A DNA stretch of 39,589 bases from Photobacterium sp. Ph5 (GTDB lineage Bacteria > Pseudomonadota > Gammaproteobacteria > Enterobacterales > Vibrionaceae), in the NCBI RefSeq assembly GCF_022129445.1, contig NZ_JADQAQ010000041.1, forward strand, positions 1 through 39,589, in the 5' to 3' direction. Each line of letters opens with the position of its first letter. The stretch's first letter is position 1. The position numbers were made by a program, and so were the translations under genes. This document shows, one piece after another, positions 33,155-39,589 of this stretch. The notes under the pieces were generated by a model. That model was not told the DNA's origin. It searched no databases and saw only the letters and a program-made list of their open reading frames with translations.

Positions 33155-34731
33155 TCATGTCAGCAGCATATGTTACCTCAGAGTTAGAGTCAGAATTTGG
33201 GACAATCCCCCCTTCGTTCCTACCTCTAGGTAATCGTCGCTTATTCCAGCATCAAGTAAAATTAGCGCCAAAAGGAACTCAAGTTTATCTGAGTATACCA
33301 GAGACTTATCAAGTTAAAAACTATGATGCAATTTGGTTAAAGCAACATAATGTGCGTTTGCTACGCATTCCTGATGGCTTATCTTTAGGTGCTTCTTTAA
33401 TGTCTGCATTAGCTTTATCTGATCTTATTTCAGAAACACCACTGCACATTTTATTTGGCGATACACTACTAACAGAACTCCCATCTGGAGATGATCTCGT
33501 CACCATTTCACCGGTTGAAAATAGTTATGATTGGGCAATGGTAACTCACGATCATTCTCATTGGCTAAATACAGTAGAAGATCGAGAACAACTCAACGCA
33601 AATAATGTGGTTTGTGGCTACTTTAAATTTAACCAACCACGTCATTTAGTGAAAGCTTTAACAATGGCTCATTGGGACTTTATTCAGAGCTTAAATCATT
33701 ACCATACTAAGCACGCTCTAAATCCAGTAAAAACCGATGACTGGCTTGATTTTGGTCACTTAAATACTTATTACAGCTCTAAAGCTAAATTTACTACCCA
33801 GCGTGCATTTAACCAGTTAGAAATCACCGATAAATGGATTAGAAAATCTAGCATTAAAAACAATAAAATTGCGGCTGAAGCAAATTGGTTTACGAGCGTT
33901 CCCTCTATACTACGCATTTATCTACCTCAATTTTTAGGGGCGCAGCAGGCTAATGAGATAACCTCTTACCAATTAGAATATCTACATAATACCGCACTTA
34001 ATGAGCTGTATGTGTTTTCATCTATTCCTGAATTGGTATGGAAACGTATTTTAAACAGCAGCCTTGAGTTTATTGATGAGTGCCAACGACACGAAGCACC
34101 AAGTAACGCCCATGCTAACCAATTAGCTGAATTATTTGGCGAAAAAACCAAACAGCGATTACAAGAGTATTGCCAATCAATTCAGGCTCAACTCGATACG
34201 CCATGGGTTTATAATGGTCACTTTACAGCATCATTTTCTGAATTACTGACCCACAGTGCAGCATACTTACCAGTAGAACAGGTTCCACTCACAGTGATGC
34301 ATGGGGATTTTTGTTTTAGTAACATCCTATACGACTTTCGCAGTAATAAAGTGAAAACGATTGACCCTAGAGGTATAGATTTACAAGGCAATATGACCAT
34401 ATTTGGCGATACTCGTTATGATCTTGCCAAGCTGAGTCACTCTATTTTAGGACTCTATGACTGGATTATCGCTGGTTACTACCAGGTTGATATCGATTTT
34501 ACAAAACATCATATCAATTTTGATATTCAGCCATCTGAAAGTACTACCGCAATTCAAGCTCTATTTATTGAAATGATTGCCGAGCGTTATCAACTATCAG
34601 CCAATACTCTGTATGCGATGCAAATTCAGCTATTTCTTTCAATGCTGCCACTGCATGCAGATGATCCTAAACGTCAGCAAGCTCTTATGGCTAATGCTTT
34701 TCGTCTGTATTTACTGATTAAGGATTCATAA
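33145..34731 (+). CDS. Fusion: degenerate nucleotidyltransferase-like domain plus APH/choline-kinase-like domain
   Basis: The 528-residue protein has two parts. The N-terminal part (about 1-230) follows the sugar-nucleotidyltransferase fold, but the Gly-rich signature and PK lysine are degraded: MSAAYVTSELESEFG then PPSFLPLGNRRLF. The HILFGDTLL strand with its Asp remains. The C-terminal part (about 235-528) is an aminoglycoside-phosphotransferase-like kinase with a complete catalytic loop HGDFCFSN (H386, D388, N393) and metal Asp D407 in TIDPRG. The likely reading is a small-molecule kinase with a substrate-binding or scaffold pseudo-enzyme domain. It overlaps the HAD gene and precedes an intact nucleotidyltransferase by 2 bp. 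The substrate is unknown. Confidence 0.72.
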   Translation: MFLIMSAAYVTSELESEFGTIPPSFLPLGNRRLFQHQVKLAPKGTQVYLSIPETYQVKNYDAIWLKQHNVRLLRIPDGLSLGASLMSALALSDLISETPLHILFGDTLLTELPSGDDLVTISPVENSYDWAMVTHDHSHWLNTVEDREQLNANNVVCGYFKFNQPRHLVKALTMAHWDFIQSLNHYHTKHALNPVKTDDWLDFGHLNTYYSSKAKFTTQRAFNQLEITDKWIRKSSIKNNKIAAEANWFTSVPSILRIYLPQFLGAQQANEITSYQLEYLHNTALNELYVFSSIPELVWKRILNSSLEFIDECQRHEAPSNAHANQLAELFGEKTKQRLQEYCQSIQAQLDTPWVYNGHFTASFSELLTHSAAYLPVEQVPLTVMHGDFCFSNILYDFRSNKVKTIDPRGIDLQGNMTIFGDTRYDLAKLSHSILGLYDWIIAGYYQVDIDFTKHHINFDIQPSESTTAIQALFIEMIAERYQLSANTLYAMQIQLFLSMLPLHADDPKRQQALMANAFRLYLLIKDS

Positions 34732-34733
34732 TC

Positions 34734-35462
34734 ATGATTGTTATTCCAATGGCAGGGTTAAGCTCACGCTTTTATAAAGCAGGTTACGTTCAACCTAAAT
34801 ATATGTTACAAGCCCATGGGAAAACATTATTTGACCATGCCCTCAATAGTTTTGAGCGTTATTTTGCAACAGAGTCTTTTTTGTTTATCGTTCGAGATAT
34901 TGACGGTACTGTCGACTTTGTTAAGAAGTCAGTAGAAAAACTGGGAATTCAGCAAAGCCATATTTATGTTCTACAAGAACCAACGCGCGGTCAGGCAGAG
35001 ACTGTCTATTTAGGACTTAATTCAGTACCTGAATATCAAGGCTCTATCACCATTTTTAATATTGATACTTTCCGTCCTAATTTCCATTACCCAGCAGAGC
35101 TTAAACAATGGGATGGATATTTAGAAGTATTCCAAGGCGAGGGAGATAACTGGTCATTTGCTGAGCCAGAATCACCGTTATCAACAAAAGTTATTAAAAC
35201 CGCAGAAAAAGATCCTATTTCTGACTTATGCAGTACAGGTTTATATTATTTTTCAGACTACAAACTTTTTATTGAAAGTTATGAACAATATGTCCAGCAG
35301 CCTATAGAAACATGGGCTAAGGGTGAGCTTTATATCGCACCTTTATATAACTATTTAATTAAGAAAAAAAAGAACATCCATTATCATTTAATTCAACGTG
35401 ATGATGTTATTTTTTGCGGCATACCTGATGAATACACAGCATTTTTGGAGACATCCTTTTGA
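34734..35462 (+). CDS. Sugar-phosphate nucleotidyltransferase family protein
   Basis: The 242-residue protein begins with an intact nucleotidyltransferase signature: IPMAGLSSRFYKAGYVQPKYML, quoted in part, with Arg12 and Lys22 in the expected places. TIFNIDTFRP supplies the metal-binding Asp. CSTGLYYFSDYKLF is the conserved substrate block. Length and motifs fit the RfbA/HddC-like class that makes NDP-sugars or CDP-activated compounds; the nucleotide cannot be predicted safely. It is coupled to its neighbours, with a 2-bp gap upstream and a 4-bp overlap with the WavE-family gene downstream. It probably performs the activation step for the product of the adjacent kinase and phosphatase. Confidence 0.82.
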   Translation: MIVIPMAGLSSRFYKAGYVQPKYMLQAHGKTLFDHALNSFERYFATESFLFIVRDIDGTVDFVKKSVEKLGIQQSHIYVLQEPTRGQAETVYLGLNSVPEYQGSITIFNIDTFRPNFHYPAELKQWDGYLEVFQGEGDNWSFAEPESPLSTKVIKTAEKDPISDLCSTGLYYFSDYKLFIESYEQYVQQPIETWAKGELYIAPLYNYLIKKKKNIHYHLIQRDDVIFCGIPDEYTAFLETSF

Positions 35463-36430
35463 GAGAACAAACATTTGAACAAATTTCAGTGGTCGTACAA
35501 GGCCCCGTTCAAAACTATCAAGGACGAACCCATCATGAAGAAGGAATAACTCAACGTTGCCTAGAGAGTATTAGAACGCATCTACCTGGTGCGAAAATTA
35601 TTCTATCAACTTGGCCAGATCAAGATTTAGCAGGATTGATGTATGACCAACTCGTAATTAGCCAAGATCCTGGCACTAACTCGGTTGCTGAATTACCCCA
35701 ATTTCCTAAAAACTATAATCGCCAGTTAGTATCAACACAAGCGGGTCTTGCGCAGGTTACAACCCCTTACGCAATCAAGCTACGCTCTGATAATTATTTA
35801 ATTGGTAATGAATTTGTTGGTATTCAACAAAACTTTCCAAAGAGTGAATCAGAACAAAAAGTATTTGCAGAAAAGGTGGTTATCAATTCAAACCTATTTC
35901 GTCGTACCTCTCATGGACGAACGGTTTTAATGAGTCCAAGTGACTTCTTTTACTTTGGAACCACCGAAGATCTGAAGAAAATTTGGCAACAACCTTTAAT
36001 TGAAGACCAACCTATTGCAGAGGAAATGAGTCAAGTAATGAAGTCAGCTTCCACAACAAGCTGTACTCTAGAAGCTGAACAGTTTTATTGTCAAATATGG
36101 CTGAAAGCATTAAACCCTAGCACCAAAGTAATGCAACATCGCTTTGATTACACGAAAAAAGACATTATTGCATGGGAACGTTTCTTAGCAAGTAATATCA
36201 TCATTGCTGACCCAGAAACGATGGGACTTGGACTACGTAAAATATCCAAACGAAAGCTAAAACGAGCAAATGAGTTTAGTCATATTGATTGGCTGAAACT
36301 TTATAAAAAATATTGTGACCGCTCGATTACAATTGCCAAAGATTATCAACAATTATCTCTAGAGATCCGTAGAGCCTTTAAGCTACCTTTAAGTAAATTT
36401 AGTTCATCAATTAAGAAGTTTAATAAATGA
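35459..36430 (+). CDS. WavE-family lipopolysaccharide core synthesis protein
   Basis: The 323-residue protein starts at TTG 35459, inside a TTGA overlap with the upstream stop and eight bases after GGAG (35447-35450), which decides the start. Family features are the N-terminal VVVQGPVQNYQG and LRSDNYLIGNEF, followed by MSPSDFFYFG and LEAEQFYCQIWLKAL. These match the WavE family named from the V. cholerae LPS core cluster, thought to be glycosyltransferase-like. The LRSDN segment probably replaces a DXD metal site. Its direct coupling to the nucleotidyltransferase suggests it transfers the activated product of that module to the LPS core; this is inference. Confidence 0.82.
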   Translation: MREQTFEQISVVVQGPVQNYQGRTHHEEGITQRCLESIRTHLPGAKIILSTWPDQDLAGLMYDQLVISQDPGTNSVAELPQFPKNYNRQLVSTQAGLAQVTTPYAIKLRSDNYLIGNEFVGIQQNFPKSESEQKVFAEKVVINSNLFRRTSHGRTVLMSPSDFFYFGTTEDLKKIWQQPLIEDQPIAEEMSQVMKSASTTSCTLEAEQFYCQIWLKALNPSTKVMQHRFDYTKKDIIAWERFLASNIIIADPETMGLGLRKISKRKLKRANEFSHIDWLKLYKKYCDRSITIAKDYQQLSLEIRRAFKLPLSKFSSSIKKFNK

Positions 36431-37554
36431 AACGTATTCTTTTTGTCACTCACAACCTAAAAGGTGGTGGAATTCAAAAAATAACATTAGATACTGCACG
36501 CTATCATGCCTTGCAAGGGCATGATGTGAGCATTCTCGCATTGGAAAAAGGCATTGATTTTCAAATTGATTTCCCTTGTAACTATAGTGTTTTACCATTG
36601 AGTTCATTTTTACTCACTCATCCTTTTAGTGCGCTCTACTTTGCTTTATATAAAATAATCCTTCGCCATATTTTTCCTCAAAGCGAGTTATTATGGGGGG
36701 CTACTTTATATAAAAATTTATTTAACTCTTACCTTAAGAATCAGCAGCCTTTTGATGCTATTTTTATAAATGGCGCTCGGTCTATGAACCGTCTACACAC
36801 AATAAATCAAAAGAATGTTGTTTATAGTTTACACCTTCCACATGTACTTACTCATAAAGATGACTTCTATTATGACTATCTTTTTAAGAAATTATTCACG
36901 GGGAAAAAAGTCTTTACTGTTTCTGACTTTATTCGAAACCCTATAGATATAAAAGCAAAAAAATTAGGTGTTAATTTTAATGAACTGATCACGATCTATA
37001 ACCCTTGTGATAAAAATGCGTTGTTAGAAAAAGCTGAAGAACAAATTAGCTTTAATGACAATTTTATTCTTGCCGTAGGACGATTAAGTCGTCAAAAAAG
37101 GTTTGATATTCTCATTGATGCTTATAAAAAATCGGGCTTAAAAACTAAATTAATTATCCTTGGTGAGGGTAATCAACGAGAATCGTTAGAGCACCAAATC
37201 CAGAAACTAAATCTGACTGAAGATGTGATTTTAAAAGGATTTGACAGTAACCCTTTTAAATGGATGAAAAGATGTGATTACTTTGTTTTAAGTTCTGATG
37301 TGGAAGGTTTTGTTTTAGTTATCAATGAAGCTTTAGCTTGCGGTGCTCCCGTGATTACAACAGATTGTGGTCCTGTAACCGAAATTTTAACTGGTGAGTT
37401 AAAAAAAGGGATAGTACCCAAACAAAACGTTGAACAACTTGCAAATAAAATGAAAGAATTTGCGATATCCCCTATATATCCCCCTAATTCCGCTATTGAC
37501 AAGCTTTCCTTTAAGGTAATAACAAAAGAGCAATTGAAGTTAGCCGAAAAATAA
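36427..37554 (+). CDS. Glycosyltransferase family 4 (GT-B fold), last gene of the plus-strand LPS operon
   Basis: The 375-residue protein overlaps the WavE-family stop by ATGA. The N-terminal acceptor domain starts MKRILFVTHNLKGGGIQKIT, the typical glycine-rich loop. The donor domain includes LAVGRLSRQKRFDILIDAYK, IILGEGNQRESLE and the E-x7-E block EGFVLVINEALACGAPVITT, then DCGPVTEIL. It is a retaining transferase acting at the cytoplasmic membrane face, probably on LPS core or O-chain. Donor and acceptor are not predictable. The gene is notably AT-rich. Confidence 0.88.
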   Translation: MKRILFVTHNLKGGGIQKITLDTARYHALQGHDVSILALEKGIDFQIDFPCNYSVLPLSSFLLTHPFSALYFALYKIILRHIFPQSELLWGATLYKNLFNSYLKNQQPFDAIFINGARSMNRLHTINQKNVVYSLHLPHVLTHKDDFYYDYLFKKLFTGKKVFTVSDFIRNPIDIKAKKLGVNFNELITIYNPCDKNALLEKAEEQISFNDNFILAVGRLSRQKRFDILIDAYKKSGLKTKLIILGEGNQRESLEHQIQKLNLTEDVILKGFDSNPFKWMKRCDYFVLSSDVEGFVLVINEALACGAPVITTDCGPVTEILTGELKKGIVPKQNVEQLANKMKEFAISPIYPPNSAIDKLSFKVITKEQLKLAEK

Positions 37555-37564
37555 ATGCATAGAT

Positions 37565-37594
37565 AATAGAAAGAGAGTTGCCTCTCTTTCTATT
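37565..37594. terminator. Perfect 13-bp hairpin between convergent LPS transcripts
   Basis: Arms 37565-37577 and 37582-37594 are exact complements around TTGC, in the 42-bp gap between two convergent genes. No long U-tract follows on either side, but the pyrimidine-rich arm and perfect symmetry fit a shared terminator. Confidence 0.7.
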
Positions 37595-37596
37595 CA

Positions 37597-38364
37597 TTAA
37601 CTTCGATCGTTTTCTAGTAACCACAAACCAACATATTTATTAAAATTCACTTGCGCATAGGTCATCGCCACAATAAAACCAACACTGCCATCTAAGAAAC
37701 CGCGTCGAATAATATAAATATGGAAAAATGTCCAAAGAGCACGCAATAGAGCCAAAGCTAAGCCGTGAGATTTCTTCCCTTTGCGATGATATTTTTGTGC
37801 ACCAAGCCATGCATATTGTGCGGCTTTATCAAGACCATGCCCATAATCTCGATGTGTATAGTGCAATAGCAGCCCCTTCAGTGTACCCGTTTCACCCGAT
37901 ACCGGAATTACCGTCTCATGCACTTCATCCAAAGTATATTTAGCCCCTTCACGCTTAAATAAACGTAATACTGAACGCGCACTTCGACCATACTTTAAAG
38001 TTTTTCCATATAAGGTAACGCCCCAAGGTAAACGGTAAGCCGTTTCTTTAATCGATTCTTGTGATAATAATTGACTCAATGCTTGCTTCATCTCATCATC
38101 AAGAGCTTCGTCAGCATCAATGGACAAAACCCAATCGCAGCTAGCTTTGTCTAGAGCACGTTGTTTTTGCTTACCAAACCCAGGCCAATCTGTAATAGTG
38201 ACATTATCAGTGTAACGGCGACAGATTTCGACAGTCTCATCGGTTGAGCCACTGTCGAGCACAATGATTTCATCAGCAATATCACTAACTGAACGTAAAC
38301 AAACTTCAACACGATCTGCTTCATTCTTAGTGATTAAAATGACCGATAAGGTATGTTTTTTCAT
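37597..38364 (-). CDS. LPS core glycosyltransferase, WaaE/KdtX-type (GT2)
   Basis: Inverting GT-A glycosyltransferase of 255 residues. The N-terminal motif is LSVILITKNEADRVEVCLRS, the donor-site block is EIIVLDSGSTDETVEI, and the metal-binding DXD is in WVLSIDADEALDDEM. YGRSARSVLRLFKREGAKY and HYTHRDYGHGLDKAAQYA are family blocks, and a hydrophobic C-terminal stretch anchors it to the membrane. It closely resembles WaaE/KdtX enzymes, which add beta-1,4-glucose to heptose I of the inner core. In related genomes it lies near waaA and coaD, which are not in this window. Confidence 0.88.
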   Translation of the reverse strand: MKKHTLSVILITKNEADRVEVCLRSVSDIADEIIVLDSGSTDETVEICRRYTDNVTITDWPGFGKQKQRALDKASCDWVLSIDADEALDDEMKQALSQLLSQESIKETAYRLPWGVTLYGKTLKYGRSARSVLRLFKREGAKYTLDEVHETVIPVSGETGTLKGLLLHYTHRDYGHGLDKAAQYAWLGAQKYHRKGKKSHGLALALLRALWTFFHIYIIRRGFLDGSVGFIVAMTYAQVNFNKYVGLWLLENDRS

Positions 38365-38385
38365 TAATATATCTCACAATAATAG

Positions 38386-39333
38386 TTAGCATTTCACATT
38401 TAAAAGCTCAGTAAGAATATTTTCTCTTTGCTGATAAAGCTCACTGGTTACATATTTTTTTCTATAGGTTTGCTTGGCAACACAAGAATCTCTAAAACTA
38501 TCAATATCTTCATACATTTCAGAACAAGAATTGTGTTTTTGAAGTACTTTTTGCCATATTTGACGATTTTGAGGAAGCTTTACAGCTTCATTAAATAAAT
38601 AGAACAGCCAAAAATAAGGAGCAGCATATTTACTTTCAATATACTTAAGCAAAGCAAAGCCTGAGTTTTCTTTCGAGATTAATTGAGTACCTTTTGCTAG
38701 CATTAACGTAACTTTTAACCCAACAATCTCAAGAGACTTTGTTCTTTGTTGAGTTAAATAATCTAATGATAGTGAGAGTAAACTAGCAACAATAGAGTTA
38801 CCTTGTTTAGCCGCTAAAAACCAAGAAACAAGTGTACGATCATGAGAGTGCTTCTCTCTAAAACAGAAAAACCCAGAGTCTGATATGTCTAACCATTGTG
38901 ATAGTGGTTTTATACAGAACGTTGTGGCGTCAGCCCAAATACCACCAAAACGATTAAGTAAATATAATCGCAATAAATCACTCCGTCCTGCTGCACCTAA
39001 GTCTACAGATAAGATAGGAAAAACGGCATTAAAATCGAAACCGAGATATTCAGTTAAATTATCATTCGTTAATAAAACAACCTTATAGTCTGGATTTAAT
39101 TGACACCAACTCTGATAACTTAATTTCACCACGTCAGGTGCATGCGTTAATCCTGTATCCCAATACATCCAAATCGTTTTATTATCGTGTTCTGTTACTG
39201 GATACTCTTTTCTTAATTGCTCAAGTACATACTCTCCCTGATAAATAACTTCAGGGGATACACTTAATGCAGGCTTTAAACGACATTTAATCTGGCGCAA
39301 TTTTTCTTTAAATCGTCGATGTAACTGTCCCAT
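38386..39333 (-). CDS. Capsular polysaccharide synthesis-type glycosyltransferase (Caps_synth/GT32-like)
   Basis: The 315-residue protein has the DXD-containing block RSDLLRLYLLNRFGGIWADA (about residues 117-136) typical of GT32-like and capsular synthesis transferases. An N-terminal donor-fold segment KTIWMYWDTGLTHAPDVVKL is also present, with the PDYKVVLLTNDN strand. The N-terminus is strongly basic without a signal peptide, so it is cytosolic or membrane-peripheral. The ATG follows the upstream stop codon directly (TAG-ATG), so it is coupled to the truncated gene at the window edge. It lies 21 bp upstream of the WaaE-like gene and is probably in the same operon. Substrates are unknown. Confidence 0.85.
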   Translation of the reverse strand: MGQLHRRFKEKLRQIKCRLKPALSVSPEVIYQGEYVLEQLRKEYPVTEHDNKTIWMYWDTGLTHAPDVVKLSYQSWCQLNPDYKVVLLTNDNLTEYLGFDFNAVFPILSVDLGAAGRSDLLRLYLLNRFGGIWADATTFCIKPLSQWLDISDSGFFCFREKHSHDRTLVSWFLAAKQGNSIVASLLSLSLDYLTQQRTKSLEIVGLKVTLMLAKGTQLISKENSGFALLKYIESKYAAPYFWLFYLFNEAVKLPQNRQIWQKVLQKHNSCSEMYEDIDSFRDSCVAKQTYRKKYVTSELYQQRENILTELLNVKC

Positions 39334-39589
39334 CTAAAAGCCCCAAAAGTGTAATTTTTTACGCATTTTAAATTCACGAATCATATTTAATGGCTTAGCT
39401 TTTAATCCTACTAGCCCTGATTCAATCATCTCATCAGCAGCGACTAATACTCGCTCACTTGATTTACCATCATAGTAAGGATGGATCATCTGACAATATT
39501 GCTCTATTTCTGCCATTAATTCAGGCGGTCGAGCTAAAGCTTGTGTTAATGCATCTTCAACTAAGTTAGCTTGCTCAATATTGATTAAG
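39334..39589 (-). CDS. C-terminal part of a gene cut by the window edge; polysaccharide-related, possibly CDP-glycerol glycerophosphotransferase-like
   Basis: The reading frame runs open from the window end for 84 codons to a TAG at 39334-39336, so the 5' part lies outside. Visible sequence includes NIEQANLVEDALTQALARPP, MIHPYYDGKSSERVL and a basic tail MIREFKMRKKLHFWGF. The YDGKSSERVL-type ending is common near the C-termini of CDP-glycerol glycerophosphotransferase-like and related capsule enzymes; this is a weak resemblance from a short segment. It is directly coupled (TAG-ATG) to the Caps_synth gene and belongs to the minus-strand surface polysaccharide operon. Confidence 0.5.
   Translation of the reverse strand, partial: LINIEQANLVEDALTQALARPPELMAEIEQYCQMIHPYYDGKSSERVLVAADEMIESGLVGLKAKPLNMIREFKMRKKLHFWGF

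Overview
The window is a chromosomal segment of a gammaproteobacterium, most likely a Vibrionaceae member and probably Photobacterium or a close relative. The evidence is protein identity by eye to Vibrio and E. coli housekeeping genes, the gene order, moderately AT-rich DNA, and a WavE-type lipopolysaccharide gene. The genus is inference; no rRNA gene is present to confirm it. I found no tRNA or rRNA gene, CRISPR array, insertion sequence, integrase or prophage gene.

Region 1 (1-20928) follows the E. coli priA-to-cpxA neighbourhood closely: malic enzyme and rpmE, then priA, cytR, ftsN, hslV-hslU (with a clear sigma32-type promoter), menA, rraA, zapB, glpX, an Fe-S-type regulator with fpr, a DUF3135 gene, tpiA, pfkA, cpxP, and cpxR-cpxA with a CpxR-box array between the divergent units. 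E. coli glpF and glpK are absent here; glpX follows a gene-free stretch of about 600 bp and seems to have its own promoter. A GGDEF diguanylate cyclase gene converges on cpxA and overlaps its 3' end by 8 bp.

Region 2 (21105-28017) matches a second E. coli neighbourhood: trmL (yibK), cysE, gpsA, secB, yibN, gpmI and envC. The usual grxC between secB and yibN is missing. Cell division (FtsN, ZapB, EnvC), phospholipid precursor supply (GpsA), protein export (SecB), cysteine synthesis (CysE) and central carbon metabolism (GpmI, TpiA, PfkA, GlpX) dominate regions 1 and 2.

Region 3 (28018-39589) is an accessory-looking, visibly AT-richer surface polysaccharide locus. A TetR-family regulator diverges from an LpxM-type lipid A acyltransferase. 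Nine same-strand, tightly packed genes follow from lpxM: lpxM, an O-antigen ligase/polymerase-like membrane protein, GT25 and GT4 glycosyltransferases, a small HAD phosphatase, a pseudo-nucleotidyltransferase/APH-kinase fusion, an active-looking nucleotidyltransferase, a WavE-family protein and another GT4 glycosyltransferase. Facing them are a WaaE/KdtX-type core glycosyltransferase, a capsular-polysaccharide-type glycosyltransferase and the 3' end of a further gene cut by the window edge. The phosphatase, kinase fusion and nucleotidyltransferase look like a self-contained module making an NDP-activated building block. They are the best candidate here for undescribed biochemistry.

Regulatory DNA is unusually readable: sigma32 elements before hslV, GTAAA repeats between cpxP and cpxR, a Cra-like site before glpX, an inverted repeat over the promoter and ribosome-binding region of the Fe-S-regulator/fpr operon, and several clear intrinsic terminators.
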